Shown here: piece by piece, positions 50,694-60,813 of the stretch
Layout: each line of letters begins with the position of its first letter
How positions within the stretch are numbered: position 1 is the stretch's first letter
Assembly (NCBI GenBank): GCA_035570055.1
Contig: DATMLM010000099.1
Span: 17,925 to 81,924, forward strand
Reading direction: 5' to 3'
Length of the DNA stretch: 64,000 nt
Source: DASRDS01 sp035570055
Lineage (GTDB): Bacteria > Gemmatimonadota > Gemmatimonadetes > Gemmatimonadales > Gemmatimonadaceae
Made by a program: the position numbers and the translations under genes
The notes under the pieces: model-generated
Told to the model about the DNA's origin: nothing
The model's input: only the letters and a program-made list of their open reading frames with translations
Database searches by the model: none

Positions 50694-51679
50694 GGTCGAG
50701 CGGCGCTCACCGAATCCGCGAACAACTGATCCGCGGCGCGCGTGCACTTTTCGGGGTCAGCCGACCCCGAACGCACCCCGGTCGGAGAGTGTGAGGAGGA
50801 TCCAGTAACTGGCATCTACTGATCGGCTCCACGCTCACGGTGGCCCCATTGAGCACCAGGGCGACATGCTCGTTCGGGCGCAGGAACCCCTGACCGCAGC
50901 TCCTCAGGCAAACGGCGGTGAGCGAGTGGGTGCCGGATAGTCTCTACGTGCTGACCGGTGCCACTTGTGCCGGTCCGCGCCATGGACTCGCGAGGGCCGC
51001 GATAGCTCCCATTGCACCGAAAACGCATCGCGCGTTACGCACGAATTGGCGGCCCGATCCAGCGATTACAGTCTGCATGACCCCGAAGGACTTCGATCGC
51101 GACGTAGGGAAAGCGCGATTGTGTCGCCGGGCCTTGCAGCGCGTTGATTCTCATCTGCACGGTGTATGGCTTCAGGATAGGGTGCACCCCAGACTGGGTC
51201 GGGTGGGCAGGTGCGTCCACCGCCGAATGACCCATCGAACACCACTTCGATGGAATCCGCGAACGGCATCAGACGCGCGGCAAGGAGATGAAATTGTCGG
51301 CCGACGACCAGCGTATCGTGTTGGTCGTTGCGATACGTGTAGGTCTCCGAGCCATGATCGTGGGAGACACAAGCCTGAAGCAGTCGCCTGTCGCCGAACT
51401 GGCGCTTGAACGGCGACACGGGACGACAGGCCGCCGAAGGCCATCGCGCTCGATAGACTCAGCCATCGAACGGAACTCCTGCAGCGGCGTATGCGATGCA
51501 TCGTACATCTCAGAGGGCGTTCGCCATTTGCGGACAGCGGCGCCATCGCTGTGACCCGCCGTACCTGTATCCGTTTGCCATGCGCTAGATAGAGTCAGGT
51601 CCGCCCAACGTCGCGGCACTCAGGGTGTCTTCGTCACGGACCGTGTGGTTTCATCGCCTTGTCGGGCGCAAGTTACACC
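50694..51679. other. Gene-poor interval with a hairpin; possible decayed gene
   Basis: No start, frame or family supports an intact gene across these 986 bases. Short frames on both strands are random-looking. On the minus strand two adjacent frames (about 51619-51440, then 51419-51220) read more protein-like (AESIERDGLRRPVV, then GDRRLLQACVSHDHGSETYT), which could be a frameshifted remnant. The hairpin at 50750-50771 is described separately. Confidence 0.45.
50750..50771 (+). terminator. GC hairpin downstream of lipoprotein B
   Basis: TTCGGGGTC and GACCCCGAA form a perfect 9-bp stem with the loop AGCC, 57 bases after the lipoprotein stop. Four T's precede the stem on the plus strand and no T-run follows, so it is not a classical intrinsic terminator; a terminator or transcript-end stabiliser is inferred. 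Confidence 0.4.
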
Positions 51680-52165
51680 ATGCTGAAGAGACCGCGCCGG
51701 AGTTGGTGGCCAGCCGCTATCCCGCTCGTCCTCGGTGTCGCTTGGACATATGCGAACCTCGATGAGCTACGACAGGCGATCGGGCCCAGACACTGGCCGA
51801 CGACGCCGGGCGTCGTGACGGAGTCCCGCATTACCTATGATACGGAACCGGCGGCCCCACGATTGAGCAGAGTGCATCGACGCATCGTGACCCGGTTCCA
51901 CATTCGCTATAGATACACGATAGGCGGCCGCGAATACTCTGGCACCCGCCTCAATCTCCGTCCGCGGACCGCCCGTCCGGACGCGCGATCCCTCGTCACA
52001 CGCTATCCCGAGAACGCGGCCGTGACGGTGTACTACGACGCCGCCGACCCCACAACCGCGGTCATCGACGCATCGGTCCCAGCCGGGAGCGTGGCGGAGA
52101 TGATTCTTGGCGGTGCCGTGGCGGCTTTCGGCCTTTGGCTCTTGATGCGACGACTCGGTCGGTGA
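51680..52165 (+). CDS. DUF3592-domain membrane protein
   Basis: A 161-residue protein with one helix near the N-terminus (about 10-25), a beta-rich DUF3592 domain (HWPTTPGVVTESRITYDTE, RFHIRYRYTIGGREYSGTRL, TVYYDAADPTTAVI) and a C-terminal helix (VAEMILGGAVAAFGLWLLMRR). Function unknown. ATG 51680 is chosen; a TTG 21 bases earlier is less likely. Downstream is a short inverted CACATGTG pair (52172-52190). Confidence 0.8.
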   Translation: MLKRPRRSWWPAAIPLVLGVAWTYANLDELRQAIGPRHWPTTPGVVTESRITYDTEPAAPRLSRVHRRIVTRFHIRYRYTIGGREYSGTRLNLRPRTARPDARSLVTRYPENAAVTVYYDAADPTTAVIDASVPAGSVAEMILGGAVAAFGLWLLMRRLGR

Positions 52166-52207
52166 GGCAATGCACATGTGCCCACATGTGCTGAGGGCCA
52201 TACTCAG

Positions 52208-53017
52208 CTACGACGCTCCTTGTCCAGCACAGAACTCGACGAAGCGAACCAGCCACGCCGGCGCGCCTTCACGCTCGAGCGACGCGGCCGCCGCCCGCAG
52301 CCGCTCCCCCCGTGTCCACCATGGACGCGCGAGCCGTTCCCGCTTCCCCGCAGCCCAAGCCTCGTACTCGGCTTCACTGGTGCGGGGAAACAAATTCACG
52401 AACGCGATCTCCTCCTCGACGCAGCGACGCTCGACTCGGGCGGCGATCTTCTTTGAGTAGGGAATGGCGGCATGTGCAAATCGGGCGTGCGTGCTTTCGT
52501 GGACCATCACGCAGGCCGCACCGGCAGCCGTAAGCGATGACAGTTGAGTCACATCTAACACAATCATGTTCGCAGACTCTGAATACGAACTCGTCCCCTG
52601 ACCCGTCGCAAGGAGCAGCGCCACGCGGTCCTTTTGCAATCGTGCGACCCGACGTGGCTCGAACCGCTGCACGAGTTGCAGCGCCTGAGTCACCTTCAGC
52701 GCGGCGTCGCGGCAGCGCGGTTCGTCGATTCGACCACAGTACACGCGCAAGCCGCAGATCTCCTCCTCGTGAGTTATCTGCTGTCGTAGTACCCAGCGCT
52801 TAACGAACCACTGCGGTCCGTGAATACTCCGGCGCGCTCGTTTCAGCCGACTCTCCTCACCAGTAAAGATTGCGTCCCGTCGTTCGCGCGGACTACGCCG
52901 TCGCTTACGTTCTGAAAAATGAACGAAATTCGCGATCGTTCGGAAGTGGCCACCAGGGGCACCCGTACTCTTGGATGCCCCTGGGAGGAAAGCCCGGCGT
53001 CGCACGCTCGACTGCAC
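52208..53017 (-). CDS. HExxH zincin-like protein downstream of RHS gene
   Basis: A 269-residue protein with a zincin signature HESTH (VMVHESTHARF) and a glutamate about 26 residues later in VEEEIAFVNLF that could be the third zinc ligand. The arginine-rich first ~60 residues look non-native, so translation may start later. GTG 53017 is six bases after the RHS stop, suggesting translational coupling to that gene. A metallopeptidase function is likely from the motif; a role as partner of the RHS protein is only contextual. Confidence 0.72.
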   Translation of the reverse strand: MQSSVRRRAFLPGASKSTGAPGGHFRTIANFVHFSERKRRRSPRERRDAIFTGEESRLKRARRSIHGPQWFVKRWVLRQQITHEEEICGLRVYCGRIDEPRCRDAALKVTQALQLVQRFEPRRVARLQKDRVALLLATGQGTSSYSESANMIVLDVTQLSSLTAAGAACVMVHESTHARFAHAAIPYSKKIAARVERRCVEEEIAFVNLFPRTSEAEYEAWAAGKRERLARPWWTRGERLRAAAASLEREGAPAWLVRFVEFCAGQGAS

Positions 53018-53023
53018 TCTGCC

Positions 53024-56000
53024 CTAGAAGGCGAAGATGAGCCACCAGTAAGCGACTACCGCAGTCACAACTACACCGAGCCCTCCCACAAATCCTGGAC
53101 TTACTTTGGCGCTCGACGTCGGCGGCCAGGGCTCCTCATTGCCACAGGTTTGTATGATGACAATGCACTCTGTGCTACTAGGGTCCTGTGTCGGCGGAAC
53201 AGCGGGATTCTCAGGTGCGTTGGGCGGACCCATGCCGGATCCCGGAGGAACTGGGGGATCCATCATACACGACAGGGCCAGGCAAGCCCCCCAGAACGCC
53301 CTCTGCCAGTCGTCGGGCGGTCCAATCAAGTCAGACGCGTCCGCAACGGTTAGTGACGCCACGCCGAGGTTTCCTACGTAGTAACTCGACGGGAGATACG
53401 CGGCGAATGCGCTTGGAACGAATGAACTAGAGGAAGGGAAGGGATTCACATAGGTGGACGAACCCGGGATTCCCGAAAGAATGTCGTTGTTGTTGCACGG
53501 CAGGAGGATCGAACATGTCACGCCCGCAAAGGCGCTGGACAGCGCCCCAGCGGTCGTGCCGAATCCGCCGCCACCGCCACCACCCCCTCCTCCGCCCTCG
53601 AGTGGGCAATCTCCGCCGCTGTCGGGGTCCTCGCACAACATGCCGCTGGGGTCACTGCCATTGATCGGATCGCCACCAGCGAACGCGTACTGATTGATCC
53701 CCGCCGACAGGCCCGACGGATCCGGCGAGATGAAGCGCCGCGTCACGGGGTCGTACCACCTGGCCCGCACGTAGTAGAGTGACGTGACGCCGTCCTCGTA
53801 CAGCAGACCCTTCCAGCGCAGCTGCGTCGTGTCGCCGGTGGTCGTTGTAATCCGTGCCGCTCCCCACGGGTCGTACTGGAGCCCCTGTTCGAGCGTCGAG
53901 CCGCTGAACTGTCCGATGATGTTGCCCATTCCGTCACGCGCATAGAAGTGCACGCTGGACGAACCTTTGGGACCCGTGATGCGAACGAGCGGCAGGTCGA
54001 CGCTGCCAGGGTTGTACGCGAACTCCGCGACCCGCGTGTTGGCCGCGCTATCGAGAATCGCCAACAGCTGGCCGCCACCCCAGAGGTAATAGCGGTCGAC
54101 CGTCCCATTCGTAGTGCGCCGCGCGAGTTGGCCGAAGTTGTCGTAGTCGTACACGCGCGTCGTGCTTCCGGAGACCACGGACAACAGCCGCCCGTCGGAG
54201 CTCCAGGTATACTGGGGCCCGGCCGACGTGCTCGTACGATTCCCGTCCGAGTCGCCCGTGAAGGTCAAGCCCGTCCACGCGGCCAGCCGGTTTCCTGTCA
54301 GGAGGGTCGCAGCGGTGTCGGCCGACCCGACCTTTAGCGAATCCAGGTTCCCCGCGGAATCCCATACGAAGTTGCCTTGCGCCAACGTCGTGTATGTGCG
54401 CTGCTCACCGGCCGAGCAGCCGTTCCCGCTCAGTTGGTTATTCCCGCACGTATGGAGCGAGTCGGACCACTTGCCGATGATGTGTTGCGTCAGCTCGCCC
54501 AGCGGATCGTAGTTGTAGAACTCCACCGAATCCGGGGTGGGCAAGCCACTCACGCCGTGGTCGACTTCGATCACTCGGCCCGTCGAGTCGTACCCATAGC
54601 CACGATACAGATTGAGTCCGTTCCACGTTGTGGTAGACACCGTCCCGATGCTCGTGTACGCATCGTTTCGGGTGACGGAGCCCCCGGTATACGTGATGGT
54701 ATCCGGTCTGAACAGCGCGTCGTACCTGAATCCGACACTCGCGGTGCCTGTTGCGACGCTCGTCAGCAATCCCGTGGTGTCACTATAGTGGTAGGCCCGT
54801 GCATACGGGTCGATGCCCGTCACGTTGCTGCTGGGCGTAATCGCGATGGAGTCGACGCGCCCACGGGAGTCGTAAAAGAAGTTCCGCTTGAACGAGCGAT
54901 TGCCTTCGAACAGATAGATGGTCAGCGCTGAGTCGGGATACCCGGTCGCCTGCGAGCGATAGAAGAATTCGCGCGTGACCGGGTTCCAGGCATTCACGGT
55001 GTCACCCAGGCGCGACGTCGTAATGATCTCGAGCGTGTCGAGCTCGCCCGTCCGGTTCGGCGGCCGGTGCACATGGCTCAGTCGGAAGAGGTTGTCGTAG
55101 GTGTACTTCGTCAACTGCCCACGACGATTCATCACCGTCGCCAGTTGCAGGCTCGACGTGTACGTCGTCGCCACCGTCCGGTTCGTCGGATCGGTCTGCG
55201 TGACGGGCAGGTTGAGTGCGTTGTACGTCGTCGTGTACACCTGCCCCTTCGAATCGGTCAACTGGGTCACGTTGATGCCGTCACGATGATAGATCGTCGG
55301 CAACGAATGCACGCCATCGAACACGGAGTCCGGACGATTCAGGAGATCGTAGAGTGTCGTCGTGACGACCGTCGGACTGCCCGTCCCGCTCGTGCGCACC
55401 ACCGAGTCCCGGCCGTAGCGATCGAACCGCTTCGACGTGTACCGGTAACTCGTCTGCGTGGCACTCCTCGCTAACGAGCTGACCGTATCCGTGTTGCCGG
55501 TGAAGCTCTCGTAGTGATAGCGGGTCGTATCCCCCGCTGCGTCCACCATAGAGGTATCGCGCAACAACGCATTCGGAAAGAATTGGGTCCTGGAGCCATT
55601 GACCGTGCTCGAATCGACGTGACCCCGACTCCCCAGGTGGAAGGTTTGGGTCGGAATATTGGGGCCATAGATGGAGGTCACTTGGCCGAACGCACCGTAC
55701 GTGTAGTTCGTCGGCCCCTGGCCGGCGGGCTGCGTCATGGTAAGGAACGGCCCGCTGTACGAGGCGGTGTCGTGCGCCCCGATGGGCCGCGTCACCGATA
55801 TCGTGAACCCGTTTACGTCCCGACCGTACTTGGTCCTGATCGTGTCGTTGCCGGTCACGACGAGTGGCTGGCCCCAGCGGTCGACCGTAAAGCGGCTCGT
55901 GTCGCCCGACGTGGTCGTCACCACGCCTTCGACCGTGTCGGCCTCGACCGGCGTCCACGGCGTCGAGCTCGTGAGACTGGTCGGCACCCCGACGACCTGC

Positions 56001-57982
56001 CACGGCTGGTATGTCGTCACGAGATGGATTGTGGCGAGCGTGTCCGTCGAATGGAAGTCGAGCGCCACCAGCGGGGAGCTGATCGAAGTCAGCTTGGAAA
56101 CGATCGGCTCATACGTGTACGTCGTCACGTTCCTATTGCGATCGACCAGCGAGTCGAGCCGGCCCAGCGAGTCGTAGCCGAACTTGGTGCTGTCGCCGTC
56201 GGGGTCCGTCCACGTCCGCAGAAATCCGTTCGCGTCGATCGAGACGAGCGTCACGCGGCCGCTGTCCGGCTTGTTGTCGGTCCCCCGCGGCTCAACGATC
56301 TTCGACAGGTGATTGTTGCCGTCGTACTGCAGCGTGATGTACGTGTGGGCGCCATTGAAGATTCGCTGCGGATCGGAAATCGTGACCGTCCGGGCGCTGA
56401 CGCTCGTGTCGGTGGCCACAAACGAGATCGTGTCGGCCTGCGTCCGGCTGATCCACGCGGATGCTCCATGGCCGTTCAGGCTGCCGGCTTGATAGAAAAA
56501 GAAAGATGAATCGGGACTGATCAGCCGAACGCCCTGGAAGTTGCCATGGGCGTCCAACTGCAGGGTTTGCGTCGTGAAGACGCCGGCGGGTAGGTTCGGC
56601 ACGCATACCGGTAGGCAGCCGTTGGTCGTCGTGTACATCACCGCCGACCCGTTACCGCTGGCCGAAACCTGCTTCAACGCATCGACGTTCCCATTCGCCA
56701 GGAAATGGTAGTACACCATCGGCATGCCGGCGATCGTCCACCCGCGCCCGACCGTCGACGACCGGGTGTTGACGACCGTCAGGGTGTGCGTGGTGTCGAT
56801 GACCTGCTCCGTATGGCCGTCGCTGTAGAGCGCAGTCACCACGAGTTGCATGTCATATGCACCCGACGGATAGTTTGCCGGGAGCGTCGCGTCGACATTG
56901 ATCGCACCGGCGAGCCGGAACGGCTTGACTGAGCCGTTCACGGGCGACCCACTGAAATTGAGCGTCGTCTCACCGTTGGTGAACGTCGCCCACGTCCCGT
57001 GGACCTGCGCCTGCAGCTGGAACTTGGTGACGCTTGGCGCTCCGCTCGCCATCGTCACATCCGCGTACACCACCGGCCGCACGGCAACCCGGTCCCCGTT
57101 GTACACGAGGGTGACGCCGCGCCCCGCGTTGCGCGAAATGTACGGGACCGTCGTCCTGCTGGCCGTCGCGGCAAAGCAACTCGAAGCACACCGGCCGTAG
57201 TCCTGATCGTCTTGGTTGGTATAGGCCGTCGACACCGTCATGTGCCCCAGCACGGTGTAGTCGTACCAACCCGAGTCGGCCGCCCCGCTCACCGACGCCT
57301 TGAGTTGGATGATGCCGGTCGCGTTCAACGTGTCCGTCACGCCCTCCGTCACCGTCACTGTGTCGGTCGTCGTCGCCGGCACCGTCACGCTCGACGGGGC
57401 GCTGCAATTCGCCACCCCGGACCCAGTACAGGTCACGGTGAGCGTGAATGTTTGCGATACGTTCATATTGTTGCTGACGCCGAATTTCTGCGTCCCGTTG
57501 GTGCGCGCGGTCAACGGAGCCGCCGTCCCCTTCGGTCCCATCGTGACCGACGGGTGTGTGATCGTGGCGATCTGGACGACGCACTGCCCTTCGAAGAGCG
57601 TCGTCGTATCGCTACACCCGCGGACCCGGAATGTGTTGGTGCCGGCCACGAGCGTCTCGGTCGGCGTCGTTAAATTCTCGCAATTGTTCGAGCCCAGCGA
57701 GAACCCGGAGAGCAGCGTGCCATTGAAATACGCCGAATCCGAGCCCGGATTATTCGGCGTCGTACAGATGGTGATGATCTCACTGAGCGTGGTATTGAGA
57801 TCGGTCTCGGATCCCTGACTGAACTGGATCGTGATCGGGTTCGGCGGACACTGGCCTGGCACACACGCGAACGGGCGTGGGTGCGGCGGCGTCGGATGCG
57901 CGCTCGGTACTTGCGCCGCGGCGAACGTGGGAAAACCGAGGATGAACGCCAGGCGAATGAGAGTGACGACCCATGCACGCAT
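53024..57982 (-). CDS. Exported RHS/YD-repeat protein
   Basis: A 1652-residue protein. Signal peptide (MRAWVVTLIRLAFILGFPTFAAAQ), beta-rich N-terminal domains (about 30-480), then many YD repeats (YDSLGRLDSLVDRNRNVTTYTYE, RYDALFRPDTITYTGG) forming the shell of RHS proteins, and the conserved core end LYYVRARWYDPVTRRFISPDPSGL followed after 18 residues by DPSG, the autoproteolysis-type double motif. The last 204 residues hold an 11-glycine run and a final membrane helix (VGGLGVVVTAVVAYWWLIFAF). ATG 57982 has GGAGG nine bases upstream. No toxin domain recognised. Confidence 0.93.
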   Translation of the reverse strand: MRAWVVTLIRLAFILGFPTFAAAQVPSAHPTPPHPRPFACVPGQCPPNPITIQFSQGSETDLNTTLSEIITICTTPNNPGSDSAYFNGTLLSGFSLGSNNCENLTTPTETLVAGTNTFRVRGCSDTTTLFEGQCVVQIATITHPSVTMGPKGTAAPLTARTNGTQKFGVSNNMNVSQTFTLTVTCTGSGVANCSAPSSVTVPATTTDTVTVTEGVTDTLNATGIIQLKASVSGAADSGWYDYTVLGHMTVSTAYTNQDDQDYGRCASSCFAATASRTTVPYISRNAGRGVTLVYNGDRVAVRPVVYADVTMASGAPSVTKFQLQAQVHGTWATFTNGETTLNFSGSPVNGSVKPFRLAGAINVDATLPANYPSGAYDMQLVVTALYSDGHTEQVIDTTHTLTVVNTRSSTVGRGWTIAGMPMVYYHFLANGNVDALKQVSASGNGSAVMYTTTNGCLPVCVPNLPAGVFTTQTLQLDAHGNFQGVRLISPDSSFFFYQAGSLNGHGASAWISRTQADTISFVATDTSVSARTVTISDPQRIFNGAHTYITLQYDGNNHLSKIVEPRGTDNKPDSGRVTLVSIDANGFLRTWTDPDGDSTKFGYDSLGRLDSLVDRNRNVTTYTYEPIVSKLTSISSPLVALDFHSTDTLATIHLVTTYQPWQVVGVPTSLTSSTPWTPVEADTVEGVVTTTSGDTSRFTVDRWGQPLVVTGNDTIRTKYGRDVNGFTISVTRPIGAHDTASYSGPFLTMTQPAGQGPTNYTYGAFGQVTSIYGPNIPTQTFHLGSRGHVDSSTVNGSRTQFFPNALLRDTSMVDAAGDTTRYHYESFTGNTDTVSSLARSATQTSYRYTSKRFDRYGRDSVVRTSGTGSPTVVTTTLYDLLNRPDSVFDGVHSLPTIYHRDGINVTQLTDSKGQVYTTTYNALNLPVTQTDPTNRTVATTYTSSLQLATVMNRRGQLTKYTYDNLFRLSHVHRPPNRTGELDTLEIITTSRLGDTVNAWNPVTREFFYRSQATGYPDSALTIYLFEGNRSFKRNFFYDSRGRVDSIAITPSSNVTGIDPYARAYHYSDTTGLLTSVATGTASVGFRYDALFRPDTITYTGGSVTRNDAYTSIGTVSTTTWNGLNLYRGYGYDSTGRVIEVDHGVSGLPTPDSVEFYNYDPLGELTQHIIGKWSDSLHTCGNNQLSGNGCSAGEQRTYTTLAQGNFVWDSAGNLDSLKVGSADTAATLLTGNRLAAWTGLTFTGDSDGNRTSTSAGPQYTWSSDGRLLSVVSGSTTRVYDYDNFGQLARRTTNGTVDRYYLWGGGQLLAILDSAANTRVAEFAYNPGSVDLPLVRITGPKGSSSVHFYARDGMGNIIGQFSGSTLEQGLQYDPWGAARITTTTGDTTQLRWKGLLYEDGVTSLYYVRARWYDPVTRRFISPDPSGLSAGINQYAFAGGDPINGSDPSGMLCEDPDSGGDCPLEGGGGGGGGGGGFGTTAGALSSAFAGVTCSILLPCNNNDILSGIPGSSTYVNPFPSSSSFVPSAFAAYLPSSYYVGNLGVASLTVADASDLIGPPDDWQRAFWGACLALSCMMDPPVPPGSGMGPPNAPENPAVPPTQDPSSTECIVIIQTCGNEEPWPPTSSAKVSPGFVGGLGVVVTAVVAYWWLIFAF

Positions 57983-58085
57983 ACGTATGCGCCTCCGGCG
58001 ATGAGACAACCGTGATCAACAACCGCCGGACTAGATTATGATCGGACGTTGATTCGACCAGCGCGCAGCGGGCAACGGCCCGCAC

Positions 58086-58886
58086 TCAGCGGGCAAATGC
58101 GCCTGCATTCGCGTAACAACTTGCGCGGAACGCCGCGATCAATCGCGTGAACCCGTCGGACTGTCGCAGCTCGCGCGGCGTCATCGCCGCATGCCGCATC
58201 AACATCCCCCGGAGCGCGGACTCGGACGCGAACCCCAACCACGACGCGACCGACGCCACCGTTCGGTTCGGCGCTTGGAGCAGGGACGCCGCAACGAAGA
58301 GACGGGTCCAGCTGATGACCTGCTCCGGCGATGGCAGGCTGGCGGCGCGCAACCAGTTGCGCACCGTCTTGCGGTGCACACCGAGATCGCTCGCCAGCAG
58401 ATCAATGGTCAGACCCGTCGTCGCCACACGCTGCACGCAGTGCGCGAACACCCGCGCCCCCGGTCCGGGCGGCAGCTCCAGTTGTGCCAACACGTCGCGA
58501 GTCGCGCGGGCGACGCCCCGCTCCCGCAGCTCCCGCCGAATGGCGTCGCGTAGGTCATCGTGCCCGCGCAGCAGCAGCCGATCGATGCCAACCCGCCCCG
58601 CGGCGATGAGGAGCGGGGCTGTCGGTACGCTGACCTGGCAGTACGCTACCACGGCGATCTGCGTCCACCGCCGCCGCACGCGCTCCAACGCAATCAGGCA
58701 CGCGTCGTCGACATCGCCAGTCGCGCCCAAATGCCACAGCACCAGTTCGGCCGGCTGTCCCGCGTCCGCGCTCAGCGCCTGGAGCGTGGGCACAAACCGC
58801 ACGGTCGTCCACGACTCGAGGGCGGCACGCACGTGGGCGCACCACTCATGGTCAGAGACCGCCGCGACCACGACCGAATTCGACAC
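58086..58886 (-). CDS. AraC-type regulator with pseudo-receiver domain
   Basis: A 266-residue regulator. Residues 1-115 look like a receiver fold without a clear phospho-acceptor (VVVAAVSDHEWCAHVRAAL, LVLWHLGATGDVDDACLIALE). The C-terminal half has an AraC-type HTH (about 160-255; GLTIDLLASDLGVHRKTVRNWLRAA and SVASWLGFASESALRGMLMRH). It ends 103 bases upstream of the RHS start on the same strand and probably controls it. Intergenic sequence to the next gene (58887-59028) holds a terminator. Confidence 0.83.
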   Translation of the reverse strand: MSNSVVVAAVSDHEWCAHVRAALESWTTVRFVPTLQALSADAGQPAELVLWHLGATGDVDDACLIALERVRRRWTQIAVVAYCQVSVPTAPLLIAAGRVGIDRLLLRGHDDLRDAIRRELRERGVARATRDVLAQLELPPGPGARVFAHCVQRVATTGLTIDLLASDLGVHRKTVRNWLRAASLPSPEQVISWTRLFVAASLLQAPNRTVASVASWLGFASESALRGMLMRHAAMTPRELRQSDGFTRLIAAFRASCYANAGAFAR

Positions 58887-59004
58887 GCCAACGGGCGTAG
58901 CACCTTGGGTGCCGGACCCGCATGGTGTCGAACGTGTTGTCAGTCAAAGACTTGCGGAGCTAGCGACATCAACCATTCGCATTTTGTCGCACGACGTGAT
59001 GCGA

Positions 59005-59028
59005 AATTCGCGCGAAAACGCGCGAAAC
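59005..59028 (-). terminator. Terminator-like hairpin after the LVIVD gene
   Basis: On the minus strand the stop codon of the LVIVD gene is followed within three bases by TTCGCGCG, loop TTTT, CGCGCGAA and then ATTTCGC. A perfect 8-bp GC stem followed by a short T-rich stretch fits a factor-independent terminator. Confidence 0.6.
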
Positions 59029-60813
59029 TCAGGGCGCGTTCGCCAATTTGCGGACAGCCGCCGCCATCGCCGTCACGCGCGGCGCGTCGGTCGCGGTTCC
59101 CGCGTCCGCGTCCAGTTGCGTCGCGAGTTGCGTCAGTGCGGCGCTGCGCGCCTGCCCCTGAAGCTTCTCGGCCGCGTCCAACGAGTGCGCGATCGCTGAC
59201 CGACGGGCCGCCGGCAAACCATCATCTCGGGCGAGTTGGTCGAGATACGCGCGCGGCACGGCGAAGATCGCGGGCCACACGAGACGTGGTTGGTCTTGGA
59301 CGTTCAGCCACGCGAAGCGCACGGACTTCGCGGCGTCGATCTCGCTCTGCGAGATGAACGCGCTCGGCTTGAGCTCGAAGAGATCGAGCCCCCGCGTGAT
59401 CTCGGAGCCCACGATCAAGCCGTTGTACCAATACACCGACCAATACCCGGCGAGCACGAGCTTCGTGGTATCCATCGGCCCACGATCGAAGTACGCGATC
59501 TCCCGCGGGTGCGACGGGTCGGTCCAGTCGAAGACCGAGAGACCGCCCTGGTACCAGCCCTGGACCATCACGTCGCGCCCGGGAATCGGAATCAACGACC
59601 CGTTGTGCGCGACGCAATTCTCATTGGGCGTCTGCGGCGCCGGCATCTTGTAGTAGCTCTTGAACGCCATCTCGCCGGAGCTCGTGAGCGTATAGATCGC
59701 GTCCGCGCCCCACTTCATACTGTCGCCCGGCCGGCAGCGGGGCTGCACACCGCCGCCCCACTCGTCGGAGAAGAGAATCTTCGTGCCGTCGTTGTTGAAC
59801 GTCACCGAGTGCCACGCGGCGAAGTTCGTGTCGGTCACCGCATTGATGCGGCGCGGATGCGCGGGATCGCGAATGTCGAGCAGGATCCCGTACCCGCCAC
59901 ACGCACCACCCGCCAACCCAATGGCCGGATACGCCGTGATGTCGTGGCACTGCGTCGGGCCGGATTTTGGCGGCAGCTTGATCTTGTACTTCGCCAAGAG
60001 CGCGGCGAACGCGATCGAATCGGGCTTGGACTCGCTATGGTGATCGGCCGCGGCGAGATCCTGGAACACACGCGGAGAGCTCACGATGGCCGCCTGCTCG
60101 GGATGCGCGACCGGCACCTTGATGACCTCGAGGCGGAACTGCGCGGTGTTCGGATTGTCCGTCACCGTTCCGCCCGTGCAGCCGGGCAGCTCGCTCGTCG
60201 AGCGCACCGTCGACGAACCCGACACGTAGATGTAGACGTTGGTCGAGTCGTTGGGGTCGTTGACGAGGGTGTTCGTGTGTGAACCACGACAGGTCTGGAC
60301 GATCGTGATCGGCTTCGGGTGCGCGATGTCGCTGATATCGAAGATCCGGATACCGCGAGCGCGCTCATGGCTCACCGTGTCCTCGACGCCCTGCTCGCCA
60401 CAGTCAACGCGGCCATTCGTCGCCTCGGCCGAGACAAACAACAAGTTGCCGTAGACGGTCTGGTCGCTCTGCGAACCAGGACAGACGACCGAGGTGGCTA
60501 ACGTCGGTTTGCGCGGATTGCTGATATCCCAGACCTGATATCCAGCGTAGTTGCCTTGGAATACGTATGATCCCAGGAAGGCCAGGTCGGAATTGACCAG
60601 GCGATCAGCGCCCGGGTCGTTCCGGTCGATGAATTGCGCCGACGGTGGCGTACTGGAGACCATCTGGAGATTCCAGATCGCCTCCTGGGCATTGAACCAG
60701 CCGCCCTTGAGTCCAACCCGTGGATCCGGGCTCGGTGCGGCCGCGGTTGATACCTGCTGGTGAGAGGCACAGCCGGCCACCACCAGGGCGAGGGCAACTG
60801 GAAAGGCTTTCAT
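59029..60813 (-). CDS. LVIVD-repeat lipoprotein (paralogue 1)
   Basis: A 594-residue lipoprotein (lipobox VVAGC) with LVIVD/beta-propeller repeats: GYQVWDISNPRKPTLA, GIRIFDISDIAHPKPI, GILLDIRDPAHPRRI, LSVFDWTDPSHPREIAYF, RGLDLFELKPSAF. The family has no defined activity; similar proteins are secreted or surface bound. ATG 60813 overlaps the DUF305 stop (GTGATGA), so the two are one operon. The other copy of this pair is at 61482-64000. Confidence 0.9.
   Translation of the reverse strand: MKAFPVALALVVAGCASHQQVSTAAAPSPDPRVGLKGGWFNAQEAIWNLQMVSSTPPSAQFIDRNDPGADRLVNSDLAFLGSYVFQGNYAGYQVWDISNPRKPTLATSVVCPGSQSDQTVYGNLLFVSAEATNGRVDCGEQGVEDTVSHERARGIRIFDISDIAHPKPITIVQTCRGSHTNTLVNDPNDSTNVYIYVSGSSTVRSTSELPGCTGGTVTDNPNTAQFRLEVIKVPVAHPEQAAIVSSPRVFQDLAAADHHSESKPDSIAFAALLAKYKIKLPPKSGPTQCHDITAYPAIGLAGGACGGYGILLDIRDPAHPRRINAVTDTNFAAWHSVTFNNDGTKILFSDEWGGGVQPRCRPGDSMKWGADAIYTLTSSGEMAFKSYYKMPAPQTPNENCVAHNGSLIPIPGRDVMVQGWYQGGLSVFDWTDPSHPREIAYFDRGPMDTTKLVLAGYWSVYWYNGLIVGSEITRGLDLFELKPSAFISQSEIDAAKSVRFAWLNVQDQPRLVWPAIFAVPRAYLDQLARDDGLPAARRSAIAHSLDAAEKLQGQARSAALTQLATQLDADAGTATDAPRVTAMAAAVRKLANAP

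Noticed and set aside
52172..52190. Recombination or attachment site formed by two CACATGTG palindromes
   Set aside because: Two 8-bp palindromes side by side with no integrase or tRNA nearby; more likely a binding site or chance.
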